Assembly: GCF_007655135.1 (NCBI RefSeq)
Contig: NC_045132.1
Location: 14,694,001-14,758,000 of the forward strand
From: Punica granatum
Taxonomy: Eukaryota; Streptophyta; Magnoliopsida; Myrtales; Lythraceae
Length of the DNA stretch: 64,000 nucleotides
Direction of reading: 5' to 3'
Shown here: positions 33,931-45,445 of the stretch, one piece after another
Layout of the letters: each line of letters opens with the position of its first letter
Numbering within the stretch: the stretch's first letter is position 1
Position numbers and translations under genes: made by a program
The notes under the pieces: model-generated
The model's input: only the letters and a program-made list of their open reading frames with translations
What the model was told of the DNA's origin: nothing
The model's database searches: none

Positions 33931-36880
33931 TCAAGTACCACACTAAGCATCAAATCAACAGGGTAATATCCAATCAAGCCATTTATTAAATGTACAGAGC
34001 TGATCCAAGTTGATTTATGCCCGTTTTGAGTTTGTTCTTCACCCATTTTCACTATTAAATCGATTTAAGGCCATATAGGAGCTTAATCAATGTTCGTGTG
34101 ACGTCGTTTCTCTCTTTAGTTATCCATTTTATGTCCAGATTAACATTATTACAATTCATGCTTTTGTTGGCCAACAACCATCAACTATCATCAACAATCA
34201 ACGTCCAACAATCATAAAAAATTCTTTCCCCTATGAAAGATTCTAAGTGCAAGAGTCCTCACTCTTGCGTGCTAATGTCAGAAGGCCCGATAGGACGGGT
34301 TATGGATCAGGGGGGTGCGCAAGTCTTTGAGAATCCTGGCAATAAACCTAAAAAAAGAAAAAAGAAAAAACAGCGGTCATGGAGGTGAACAAGCTTAGGA
34401 TGGCTCGATCGAGCAAACAAGGCCTCGGTAGAGCCTTGGGTCATCGGAAAAAGGGCCAGAGAAGAGCTGAAGGGATGCGAAAGGACCGTGGAGGTCGGTT
34501 TAGGTAGTCGGGTCAAACGAAGGCAAGGGAGGTAGAAAGGCAGGTGGAGGAGCTTTTCGGTGAGGTGGATTGGGGTGGCTAGGGGCAGATGGAGTGGACA
34601 GGGTTGGCTGGAGGTCGATGGCGGTGGTCGCCGGGGGTGGAGTGGCAGCTAGAAGTGGCGGCAAGGGGAGAAGAAGAAGGGAATGTAAGGTTCTGTGTTC
34701 TTGGAGCTCAAGCTTTCCTAGTTTTGCAAATCTGAATTTTGGATGTTCAAGAGGCAATGGAGACTAGGGATATACTGTGAGCAAGTTTAAGAATATAGAT
34801 GAGGCTTAAATGGTGACGATCGGGCGTAAGGTAGCAAATCAAGTATTCATGATTGATTTCATTCAAGATGCTACATTTATCTGAACTTTTGTAAATCACA
34901 AGACTGACATTCTAAGCTGGAGACATTTTTATATGCTAGAGGCATGTAGGGCACATGTGGGTCAATTTTTGACCTTATTTGATTTTGGAAAGTATGCCTT
35001 CGATTTTTACCGAAAACAATGCATTGCAGTTCTGGTCTGACATTGGTCTTCATGTCCAAATAAATTGGGCCAAAAGCACCCGGTGTTTCTTTTGATCATG
35101 TCAAAATTCAGCGAGTCAAGAACCCGTGGCCACTAGTCTTGCACGGAAGCATGAAAAATTGAAATTTTTATAAATTATTCCTCCTGGCATGCTGAATTTG
35201 TCCCAGTTTTGCAGTTTCGTCCATATTCCTTCAGAAAATCGTTAATTTCTCCTCGGTGGGAGGGTCAGATTGAGCTTGGTGCCAAAATAGATGCTAATTC
35301 GATTCTCCATGTTTAGGAGCCGGAAAGTTCCCATCTTGGTTATGAATTAACTGCGATACAATTCCTCGAAATTCGTACCGGGGGATGCTCTGTTCCGCCA
35401 TTTCCATCCCACAGTTTGCAAAAAAATCATCTCTCTTCAATCTAGGTTCTCAAAAACAGCTACCCGATAAAACGACGTCAACTCGATGAACTTTGAGAGA
35501 AGAATATAAAGAATCGGATAATAATCGGCTTGGCTACCGGTCAATGATGATCAAGGAAAGTCAAAGTCAAACATGGTCAAAGTAAAAGTCAAGCTTGATG
35601 ACCAAAAGTGTTGACCAACAACCATGATCGAGCAGATCAAGATTTGTGGCATACGCTATTCTGGCATTTGATCACTCCCCCGGCCGGGCAAAGACGGCCA
35701 AAGTTGCAATTGGACAAGTTAAATCAATCAAAGTCAAAATTACTCAAACGAGTCAAACTTTGGCAGTTGCCAATTGCCAGGAGTGGTGAATCGGCCGATT
35801 GGCACATTGAGGATTCTGAGCGGTCTGATAATTTCACAAGAAAATAGTGCTTAGCGAGACATACATTTTAGGATTTTACAGCGTCCATAACTCACCTCGA
35901 ATCCCTAGTAATGGATTTTCAAATTTACCAATTAAGGAGAAAGTAGTGAAAGTGGCATTGTGCCTGTGTGATTTTTATCCATGAAACCAACTTGCTTAAT
36001 GGAAGCAATTGGCACCAAAATTATTTTCCTTAAAGTTCGATGAGTCGGTGGCGTCTGGGAGCAAAAACCACCCCAAGACCTTATTGGAATCGGGAGATAA
36101 AATTCTCGGAAGTCGAGGTGTCAAAACAGTGAATCAGAGACAACTCAATCCCGAATTCAAACTCACGTATTGGGTTCAATTCGGATCCAAATAAAGCAAT
36201 TCCCTAGTCCATCGCATACGTAATTCAGTCAAGGTCGATTTGGTGGGCATCCCATCTCGAGATTCGAATCGAGGAAAGAGAATGGGAATTTAGAAGGAAT
36301 TATGCGCGTAATGATGAACAATAGACAGATCTGGAATATCAAGAACAAATAATTCGTTCAAAATTCCTCGGGTCAAGTTTACATGCAAAGGTAACTCTTA
36401 TGGGTTCCTGACTCATCGATCTCCATATCCTGAAAAAAATATGGGGGGTGTTATGAAGGTGGATTTTCCCATAATTATCGATAAATTCAGAGCAGTCCAG
36501 AAACGCACCATTTCATGGGGAAAAATCGAAAGGCATATAATTTTATATATGTATGCATTAAATTAATAGAGAGAGGGCGTTATCGTAAAATGATATGCTT
36601 ATTGTATCGATCTACTTTTCGTACCAAATATAAAGATATTACATTACCGTGTTCTTTGTACATATAGTTTTATACCTACAGCACCTTGCGGATCTTTCTG
36701 AATTTGCTCGAGAAAGCTGGACGTTTACTTTTTTGGCATTTTTTTTTGGGCTGGAAAAAAGATTCCTCATGGACAAGGTGATTGGATATATTCTAATTTC
36801 TTTGGCTCAGTTGGTGTCAAGCATTTGTATTACAGCTTAACATTGGATCCAGGTTAAAATTTGTCCTTTTGATCTTCAAA
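33931..36880. other. GC-richer non-coding stretch, likely retrotransposon-derived
   Basis: No protein domain was recognised. A purine-rich GC block (34350-34690) keeps frames open on both strands by composition. The stretch 35560-36200 (caaagtcaa-rich, then gtcggtggcgtctgggagcaaaaacc) resembles non-coding parts of long Ty3 elements. No terminal repeats were found. Confidence 0.3.
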
Positions 36881-37071
36881 CTGAATAGGTCGATGCCACC
36901 TAATAAATGTTGCCAGTGGCACATTAGAACAAACGATAAAATAAAATAAAAGACTATGACATTTTGTTCCATGGAGAACTCCGAAATTTTGGAAGACCAC
37001 ATCCCCTCTCATAAATGACCAACTTGAGCTCTAATGCAACAAGCAGAGAAATAAGAAAGAGCGGTGAGACA

Positions 37072-37464
37072 ATGGCGTACTATCGTTGCGTCCCGCTTAT
37101 CATGCTTGTCATGTTTTATATGGTGAGGGCTGATCCAGACACAAGCGAGCTAGAATATCATTGTAACAATGCTGTCTATGATCCTAATAGTGGCTACAGA
37201 GCAAGCGTCGACGATACTCTCAGGGATGTAGTTGCTAACACAGCGGATAAAGCTTATGATTATTATACGTCTCATCCAGCTCCGGACAACCAAATCGTGT
37301 ATGGTCATGGAGCTTGCAATGGAGCACTTTCGCATGTGGACTGTCAGGCTTGTGTCAGCTACGCTTTCCCCAAGCTAATAAATCATTGCGCGTATTCAGT
37401 AGGGGCTCAGATTAAGGTGAAAGATTGTAGAATGAGGTATGAGAATTATGCGTTTGTAGATTGA
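37072..37464 (+). CDS. secreted single-DUF26 (Gnk2-like) protein, copy 4
   Basis: A 130-residue intronless protein with a signal peptide (residues 1-20) ending in the mature motif DPDT. All six canonical cysteines are present (C31, C82, C91, C94, C106, C119), with core C82-X8-C91-X2-C94 and the stretch VYGHGACNGALS. Predicted extracellular, with a possible carbohydrate-binding antifungal role by family analogy. Asn follows the first Cys (N32) and Glu is kept (E124), but the Arg position of the mannose site is Gln (Q113). An in-frame ATG at 37015 overlaps the TATA-like CATAAAT and precedes no signal peptide, so 37072 is preferred. It is the nearest relative of broken copy 3, sharing both flanks. 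Confidence 0.88.
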   Translation: MAYYRCVPLIMLVMFYMVRADPDTSELEYHCNNAVYDPNSGYRASVDDTLRDVVANTADKAYDYYTSHPAPDNQIVYGHGACNGALSHVDCQACVSYAFPKLINHCAYSVGAQIKVKDCRMRYENYAFVD

Positions 37465-37703
37465 TTCAGTGCACGGCAACAAAAGAAAATCAACATATAA
37501 TTGTTTCCATGCTTACAGATAAAGCAACGCAATATATAGTATTATGTATGTGTTCGCCAATCTGCCCAAGAAGCTGAATTTTGTACTCTTTGTTTGCATT
37601 TACGTTGTAATTTCCATAATCTTCAAATATCTCTAACAAAGTGCAACTCGGCCATTCGAACGAGACAGTGAATAACATATTTCGGTTACTTTCAGCCAAT
37701 TCA
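37465..37703. other. 3' flank of DUF26 copy 4
   Basis: The first 80 bases resemble the 3' flank of copy 3 (gtgcacggcaacaaaa..., gataaagcaa..tcaatatatagt). No polyadenylation signal stands out. Confidence 0.4.
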
Positions 37704-38163
37704 TCAGTCAGTTTTCACACCCCACTTTGACACAGCCCCTACACACTCCAACCTTTGTTCAAGTCCAAGCCTCGCTTGAACTTTCCGGAGGTGTCGGGCT
37801 ATTGTAAGCAATCCTGCAGGATCCTCACCAAAGTAGCCCCTTTAATTAACAAGTGAGCTCCTCCCCAACTTTCGCAGCACATGAAACCACCAACTCAGTA
37901 ATGCGAATCTGTCCAACAGTTTCAGCATCCTCAGCCTGCTCTCTGTTGGGGACAAATCCCATAAAGGTTGCTACATCCATTTAGATCGTTCTGTCTAAAT
38001 AACCCCTATGCTAGGGTGAGTATATATCTGGAACTTTCGCCTTAAGCTCCATCTTCACTCATGCAATCTTAAGCATCCCATCAGGAGTCATATACCGATC
38101 GATCAGTAAGGCCAAACCATTTTCTTGCGTAATGTACATGCCATTTAGTCTAGTTCCCTTCAT
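37704..38163 (-). pseudogene. unidentified decayed gene fragment
   Basis: On the minus strand three coding-like blocks follow each other: about 34 residues from ATG 38163 (including NGLALLIDRYMTPDGMLKI), about 43 residues (including FMGFVPNREQAEDAETVGQI), and about 45 residues ending at TGA 37704-37706 (including RGYFGEDPAGLLTIARHLRK). They lie in different frames with stops between them. The texture is that of a conserved cytosolic or nuclear protein, but I do not recognise the family. It could be a processed pseudogene or a captured piece. Confidence 0.4.
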
Positions 38164-38215
38164 TACACTGGAGCACCCCCCTTCAAGACTCTTATGATTC
38201 CATATCGGCCACAGC

Positions 38216-39806
38216 ACTTATAGCCAAGCTTGTCAAGTGTTGTAAAAGCTTTTAGGTTTGTTTAGTAGTTTTAGCCTTCTTCTTTTTTTTTTCTGGAGAA
38301 TTTGTACGTTTAAGGATTTCCTTTAGCTTTCATGAACTTCTACTGGATATTGGCAAGTTTTTGGTGTTTATCAATATTGAGATGTAGTTAATTTCGCAAG
38401 TACAGGAGACTTGGTTCACTAACCGAACCGATAAGGCCCTCTCAACTGAACGTGAGCTCCTTAGATGGTTCGTGCCACGACCAAGTACAAAAGGTACAAC
38501 AGCACAGCAAGGCAAAGTACCCCTAGGAAGCACGTAACATGACAAGAATGCACATTGCTCTCGGTTCACCGAGCCATGGCAAAGAGACCTTTGTGCCACG
38601 GCAATGCATATATCTTATCATGCTTCACAAATCTAGTCTGAAGCAACACTGGCTGGATTTTTTCAATATATGGCTGAAACTACCAAATTTTGAACACAGA
38701 TGGAATATTTGAATATTTTATTGCAAGAATATGCTTGTTCGAACGATAATTAGTTGGTTAGTTCATAATATATCTGGATTGTGGGTAAAATCTTTACACG
38801 TATAAATTAGTAACCGGCATTTGTTCGTTCTTCCTTTCGCTCTCTAATCCTATTCGCATTCAATATAGTCTGCAGTCCCTTGCCAATTGTGATGCGTTTT
38901 CATGATTAAACCACCACTTGCATTGGATTTGTTGGAGCAAACTAAGACACGCTGAACAAACTATGTGGAGGGGTCTACCTTGCCCTTTATATGATACACT
39001 AGGGCACGATGCTTTGCGCTTTGCCATGGGATCAGAAAATTATATTGATAAATTCGCTATAAGATTATGAAGATATGACTACCTTTATATTCTTCTTTTA
39101 CAAAAAATATCTCAATATTTCTCATTTTATTTTGAGAGTATTAGATAATAAAAATAATATTACTATCATTCTTCTGATTATATATATTGAGATATTTAAC
39201 TAAATTACATTTGTATTTTCAAATAATATAATTGAAGTATTGAACCAATCAAACATAAACAATGAATAAGTTTAAAAGAACTAAAATGATGCACGCATTG
39301 TATTTTAAAATCATGTTCGACTTAATTTAATCGTATCAATTATATTGTTCTAGGTTGACTTTTTAATTGTATTTTTCTTTCGTGATCAATTCACACTCGT
39401 CTATATAATATTTTCTTTATCTAACGACATTGTATTTTCTAATTCGATATTAAAAACTTATACATTGGTTAGGGTAAAAATATAATTGGGAGAATATTAA
39501 AAGCAATCATAATACATTTTCTTATTTGGATCCTGCTAATGGGACTTTTGGTTTCTTTTTGTTTAACGTTTTGTTTTACAGTATTAAGTTTAGGGTGCTC
39601 TTTGTAATTGGAAAAGAAAGGGATAAAAACAAAAAACAAAAAACCATCAAAGTTTGGGGGCAAACCATAAAAATTGGGAAATAGAATTGTAACATGAAGA
39701 AAAAAGAAGGGAGGGGATGTATCATGATGTCTTTGTCATGGACTTGTATATATTAGAGTATTACTATAAAATATCAAATAATTAATAATAATATATAAAA
39801 AGATAA
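38216..39806. other. AT-rich intergenic DNA
   Basis: No gene recognised. A minus-strand open frame at 38330-38599 and others lack motifs. Confidence 0.35.
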
Positions 39807-40035
39807 AGGCTTGTTTGATTTACAAATGTGGTTTTAAAATCACAATTTTAACCTAATTTTACCCACAACAAAACAAAATAACTCATTTAAAGTTAAAGAG
39901 TGGGCCCCATTTATACCTTTTTTTCACAACAAAACAAAATAAATCATACAAAGTCAAAGGGTGGGCCCCATTTATACTATTTTTTTTTAAATCAAAATAT
40001 AATTTTAAAATCTTACTTTGAAACCAAACGCAGCA
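39807..40035. mobile_element. Tourist-like MITE (same family as 26916-27110)
   Basis: Ends AGGCTTGTTTGATTTACAAA and tttgaaaccaaacgcagca are inverted, flanked by TAA (39804-39806 and 40036-40038). An internal tandem duplication of about 70 bp repeats acaacaaaacaaaata and agtgggccccatttatac. Confidence 0.7.
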
Positions 40036-40038
40036 TAA

Positions 40039-40721
40039 AATTTTAATTGTTTGACAAGCGTCCATAAGAAAAAAGATTTTCAGTTATATCTTTGTCATGG
40101 ACTTATATATATTAGAGTATTAGTTATCTTGTTTAATGTATGTATTATATACTTATTAAATAATAATATACTATGCGGATTTTCAACAAATATAAAGTTG
40201 AATGTATAAACTTAATTTTGCAATTTTAAAAAAGATAATATTTTTGTATATCCTTATATTTAGATATTAAATTTAGTTAGCATGAGAATGATTTTGTAAA
40301 AATTAGTAACTTGTTCTAGAAGTCCAGCTTATAGGTTCAATTCAGTATTTTCTAACAGAAATTTATGTTTTTGTTTCATGCGACAAAGTCATTGTTATGT
40401 GACACTTTTGGTTTGCGAAATGCCTTCCGGATAGCTAAAAGTTAGAACGAAACAAAATGCCGAATGAGATGTAGAATACTGACTACGGAAACCTAGAGAT
40501 GTGTTAACCTTAAGCAAATTGATTAATACAAAAGCCCAGAGAACTAAAGTGATTCTATCTGGAACTCCAACTTCTCTAAGTAGGACAAAATGGCATCTCT
40601 AATTAAATAATATGTGCTATCTTGTGCTTCATTAATATTAACGATGAATCTATGAGGGTAACGCCTTCATATACCGGACCAACCTTCACCGATCAATGGG
40701 AAAGGAAAAGGAAAACAGAAA
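40039..40721. other. 5' flank of DUF26 copy 5
   Basis: AT-rich. A possible TATA element (tatacc near 40672) precedes the gene by about 50 bases. Nothing else recognised. Confidence 0.35.
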
Positions 40722-41132
40722 ATGGAGATGGTTGCCTTCCATACAATCACAGGTTTCTCAATGCTTCTGATTGTCCGTGTTGGTCGATTTGTTAGTGGTG
40801 CTCCAGATACGGGCGAAGTATATCACATTTGTGGCGACAAGTATGATGTTAATACTGGCTACAAAGAGAGTCTGAATTATGTTCTAACTGATATTGTGGC
40901 TCAGACTGCGGACTGGGGGTACGACTACTACACCACATCTCCAAATCCCGGTAATCTCGCCTATGGTCATGGAGCTTGCAAAGGGGAAATTCAACCCGTC
41001 GATTGCAAGGCGTGCCTAGGTGTTGCATTCCCCCAGATATTGGACATATGTCCTACTCGATATGGAGCTCAGCTTCAGCTTAGGGACTGTAGGATACGGT
41101 ATGAAGCTTACGCATTTGTAGACAATGAATAA
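40722..41132 (+). CDS. secreted single-DUF26 (Gnk2-like) protein, copy 5
   Basis: A 136-residue intronless protein. The signal peptide (about residues 1-26) is followed by the mature motif APDTGEVYHIC. Cysteines C37, C86, C95, C98, C110 and C123 give the canonical set, with core C86-X8-C95-X2-C98. The YGHGAC stretch is kept. The Glu of the mannose site is kept (E128), but the Arg position is Gln (Q117) and the Asn position is Gly (G38). Expected to be secreted; a defence function is inferred from the family only. It is the most central intact copy between copy 4 and broken copy 6. Confidence 0.88.
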   Translation: MEMVAFHTITGFSMLLIVRVGRFVSGAPDTGEVYHICGDKYDVNTGYKESLNYVLTDIVAQTADWGYDYYTTSPNPGNLAYGHGACKGEIQPVDCKACLGVAFPQILDICPTRYGAQLQLRDCRIRYEAYAFVDNE

Positions 41133-41186
41133 AAACTTGAATCGGCGGGAAAATATATCAGCACTTTTTGTGAAGTCTATCTGATT

Positions 41187-41192
41187 AATAAA
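41187..41192 (+). terminator. polyadenylation signal of DUF26 copy 5
   Basis: AATAAA 55 bases after the stop codon, followed by T-rich sequence. Confidence 0.5.
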
Positions 41193-43131
41193 GCGAAGCA
41201 TGTTTGTTGTCCTCTTTTTCCTTTTATTGCGTGCCGGAATGTGAAATCCATCACGTTGAATTGCATAATTCTCTTTTCCTTTTTCCCCTGTTAAGTGTTG
41301 AATTCTCGCATATTGCTCATTAAGACTATTGATGCAATCTTGGAATCACATTGATAATTATAATTTCTATCTACATACTGAATAATATTATGGGATCTGC
41401 ACAAGGTGATATAAGCGAATAAAAAAGAACGATGGTTGACAAAGAATTGGCTAGAATTCGGGCGAATTGCCGTCCCAATCTATATTTATCGTCACAAAAC
41501 ATGGATTTTATGATTTTGGAGATCATATCCTTCCCTTGATCCGGTCGACCGAATATGCCCTATAAGTTAAAACCCAGTCAATAAATCAAAGTTACCATGG
41601 AGAAGAAACAGTGCTCCAATCTCCTTTACATGATATATATACACTACGAACCCAAGATCTTACGCCCAAAGTTTGATGTATGAATGATCGTTTGCTTCTG
41701 TTCGGTTCAACGAATCTAGCTCTCCCTAGACTAGGTCTGTCCGAGCCAGCAAAATGGATATATTGATATTAGAATATATTCTAATAATTGAGATGGCAAA
41801 ACGGGTATGAGTGATTGAGCTTTGATTTGTATGCATTAATTAAATCCATGATCACGAGGATAGTTTTTCTATTCGATTACCCATGAGTGCATTCATTTGT
41901 TTTTGTTCGATCAATTAGAATCCATACCCCAATCAATGGGAAATCTCAAGGATATGAACATGCTTGTTATATTTTTCCGTATATCCCCCTATATTTGCTT
42001 GAATGGTCGGCTGAATATTCATGTACTTCTGGTGATGGTCTTGTTTTGATTAAACCAACCATATCTATCTAGATTATTTTAGTTTTTTTTATAAATTTTT
42101 TAAATTCTTAAAAATATAGAGATATAGATATATGGGACCAAACATTACTTTATATTTATCTATCATTTTTACGCAACTTTTAATTTTTCAAACCATATCA
42201 ATATAGATTTTTGGATTTTTTTTGTTATATTCTTGATTTTTCGATCTTTTTTAGAAAACAATGTTTTTAATTTTTTAATTATTTAAATTTTTTGTTGGGC
42301 CAATCATTATTTTCTCGATCTTTTAATTTTTTAAGATACAAGTATTTTATGAAAAGATCCAAATAAAATAAATAATGTAACATCATATTTGATTTTCGAA
42401 AAACAAATTAGGTCATATTTTTCATAGATATGATGGCTTATAAATTTGCTTTTCAATAAGCAAATCAGAGCTTCTTCTTCTTCTTCTTCTTTTATAGATA
42501 TGGATATGATATGTTGTTTATACTATAAAGCGAAAGTATCACAAATATTTTACACAATAAAAATAGAAAAAAAATAAAAGCATCCTCATTTATTCAGTGC
42601 AATTTTCTATTTTTATTTTACACAATAAAAATAAAAGTATCCTCATTTGTAAATTCGTTAGAAAGATTGTATCATAAATAAAAAGTGTAATTGCTCACAT
42701 AATGCAATGCACACTGTACATGACTAGTTGCGTCTAAATCCTGTGAATATATTCCCAGAATGGCATAATAAAACAGAAACTTTCCACTTTAGTAATCAAT
42801 TTATAATATATAAAAGCTAGTGGTCAGTCAAATTACAAACCCTCAGCTTCATGCCAATTGACTCTTCAATTCTGATTAAATGAATTCTTATTAAATTTCA
42901 TTTGTGCTATATTCAACGTATTTTGGCTATTTGTTTACATTTTTGCATGTAACAATATATAATAAAAGAATATTCAAAATTTAAAAGTTTTCTTGATAAT
43001 CGAAACGATTTGTCCATATATGTGATTTGTCTAAGTTCCTTGTGCTAAATACCTTATAAATAGGAGACATGAAGGCTCATTTCATACTTCATGTTTCTGG
43101 TAATTTATGCAATTTATCCTATATTATAATC
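41193..43131. other. AT-rich intergenic DNA
   Basis: Contains a short CTT microsatellite near 42473-42491 and a duplicated tatttttattttacacaataaaaataaaagtatcctcattt phrase (about 42550-42650). No gene recognised. Confidence 0.4.
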
Positions 43132-43174
43132 GAGGAAAAAGCAATTTGTCCCTGACTTTTGAGGGAGGATAAAG

Positions 43175-43699
43175 CATTGTTATCAGAATCGGATCGGACC
43201 GGTCAGTTCGACCAGTCGGACCGAAAACTGGCACCATGTCCGGTTCGGTTCACTTGAAAACCGAAATTGAATCGTCGAACCCATTGAATCGGCCAGTTTT
43301 AAGCCAAATTTCATTGAACCGGCCAGTTTTATGGGTTTCCTATTTAATGTAAAAATTAGTTGGTTGTGTAAGAATTTGAACTCATGAGTTCTTGCTTCTT
43401 ATACTAGCATACTACCAACCAAGCCACCATCACTTTTTTGTTCTTTTAACTCTACTTTTAAGTACTTATTAAAATAAAATATTTATTTTGAAGTAAGAAA
43501 TATTAAATATAGATACTTTCTTATACTATTATTATATTTCTTTAAAATCATCATACTTTTATCTTAATTATCATAATTTTTTTAATAATATGAATATTTA
43601 TTTTATTTTAAATAAACGTGTGGTCCGACCCATCGAACCCCCGATTGGACCCATAAACCCATAAATCCGTACCCCTTCCAGTTCGGTTCTGATAATACT
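43175..43699. mobile_element. nested 525-bp element with 9-bp TSD
   Basis: Perfect direct repeats AGGATAAAG (43166-43174 and 43700-43708) flank it. The ends CATTGTTATCAGAATCGGAT and the inverted ccggttctgataatact-type terminus (tagtattatcagaaccgaac on the minus strand) are inverted repeats. It splits the left arm of the larger element at 43132-44488; deleting it rejoins sequence that matches the right arm. Confidence 0.75.
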
Positions 43700-44005
43700 A
43701 GGATAAAGGTTACCCGTGACCTTTAAAAAGTTGCAAATAACCCTCCGACCTCTATGAAAAATAAGCACTTTACCCCATGGGTTAATATTCCGACCAAAAT
43801 CATTTTTACAGATTAAATAAATAATAATAATAATAAATAAATAAATAATTTAAAAAATAAAAACAATTTACATATCACATGATCTATGGTGCTGGCGGGA
43901 GCTCCCCACCCACGATTTCGGAAATCCCAATCGGGTCTTCCTCTTGCTTTTTCCCTTTCCTCTGCAACGCAAGCGCTCTCTCTCCCATCTCCGTTTGTCA
44001 GCTTC

Positions 44006-44006
<1 letters not shown>

Positions 44007-44052
<46 letters not shown>
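44007..44052. repeat. (TC)n microsatellite
   Basis: More than twenty TC units in the core of the Mutator-like element. Confidence 0.9.
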
Positions 44053-44054
<2 letters not shown>

Positions 44055-44745
44055 CGTCCTTTCTCCGCCCTTTTCCCCTCCGTCCTCCCCTATCAGCTTC
44101 TTCTTTCCTTCGTCGACCCTATCTAGAGCTTCATTCAAGTTTCTCTTTTCTTTCTTTTGTTTTCTCCTTCTCTGAAATGCTAACGAAGTCAAACACAGAT
44201 GGGGGTGGCAAATATGGGGTTTGAGGGGGTTCGAGGCTGCTCGGCCTCGGCCAATCGCCACCAAAGATCATGTGATGTGTAATAAATTGCTTTCCCTTTT
44301 TACAATAATATAATAATTATTATTATTGTTGTTGTTGAATTTGTAAAAATGATTTTGACTGGAATATTGACCGGAGGAGCAAAGTGCTTGTTTTCCATAT
44401 AGATTGGGGGTTTACGTGCAACTTTTTAAAGGTCTAGAGGCAAACATTGTTTACTCTCAAACACCAGGGGCAAATGGTTTTATCCTCCATGATAATCTCT
44501 ACGTAATATAGTTCACTCTTCATAAGCACCTACCTATATATATATGACAAATTTATTATTTTTTACTATATAGATTATTTCAATTTCATAAGACTATTAT
44601 ATGTATTTGCTTCCCATCGTCATAATATTTTTTTACTCACATCCATAATATTTTCAGTATGTACGTTTGGTAGAGTATATCACTTTGACGTCACTGTTCT
44701 AATTATATTAATTTCATATTGCCATATGTGTTAACTATTTATTTC

Positions 44746-45391
44746 TGTTGGGTATCCCTCCAATTTGGAGGAAGTTGGGCTCAAATTGTATTGGGCTTTT
44801 ATCGGGCTTTAATAGGCCCAAGGACCTACTTTTGTTAGGGTTTATTTTTCAGCAAACCAGCTGAGGTGTAGCAGTAGATCAGCACAAAATAACAGAGAAG
44901 AGCAGAGCAGAATTCGGATAAACAGGAGCAGCGCGCAGCTGGAGATCAAACCTCGATCGGGACGTCAAATGAACTCCGATTGGGACGAAATTTTGACAGC
45001 GGCTTCACAACACGTGGGGCTAAGTTCTGAACGGTCAGAATTTCTATTCGAGCTCTGTAGGTGCTGTTTCAGCTGATTTTGTGAACCACCCGGTGTGGGT
45101 GACGAATTTAGTGTTTGAGTGATCCAAGAGAGTGTTTATCTTGAGTTTGGTGATCCAAGGGTTTACCCTTGATGAAAGACATTGTATAACCTTCATTCAT
45201 AGTGGATCGTTGATTCGGAGTTGGTCCCGTGGTTTTTCCCCACATCGGGATTTTCGATGTAAAATTCTTGGTGTTCTTTTACTTTACTGCTTGTTGGTTG
45301 ATTTGATTAGTTCCTATCTCGATTACACTAGTATAGGGGAGGAAGATTAATCGCTGCGTTATTGTTTGGTTGAGCACATCCCTTCCCAACA
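44746..45391 (+). repeat. 5' LTR of the copia element
   Basis: 646 bp, TG...CA, followed by the initiator Met-tRNA PBS. Confidence 0.95.
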
Positions 45392-45445
45392 AGTGGTATC
45401 AGAGCCTCGGGTTAGAGAAGTTTGAGTTTTTTCGGTGTTTTCGAG

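Larger units (their letters stand above)
43132..44488. mobile_element. Mutator-like element with long TIRs and a captured-looking core
   Basis: The left arm (43132-43870, itself interrupted at 43175-43699) and right arm (about 44262-44488) are inverted copies over about 230 bp. Shared text: gacctttaaaaagttgca, aagcactttgctcc/accccat, caaaatcatttttaca and catcacatgatct. Flanks attataatc (43123-43131) and atgataatc (44489-44497) match at 8 of 9 bases, fitting a Mutator 9-bp TSD. The core (43880-44260) is GC/CT-rich with a (TC)n tract and looks like a plant promoter/5' leader. No transposase. Open frames through the CT repeat are compositional. Confidence 0.7.

Noticed and set aside
34307..34767. 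Pro/Leu-rich minus and Gly-rich plus frames
   Set aside because: Both strands open over the same GC-rich purine tract, with no recognised motif.
37015..37071. Upstream in-frame ATG of DUF26 copy 4
   Set aside because: It overlaps the TATA-like element and adds 19 polar residues before a clean signal peptide that starts at 37072.
43879..44264. Overlapping open frames across the (TC)n tract
   Set aside because: Ser/Leu or Arg/Glu repeats created by the microsatellite, in three frames and both strands; no domain.
45394..45405. tRNA gene
   Set aside because: It is only the 12-base primer-binding site complementary to initiator Met-tRNA; no cloverleaf surrounds it. No tRNA or rRNA gene was recognised elsewhere, although I could not run a covariance-model search.
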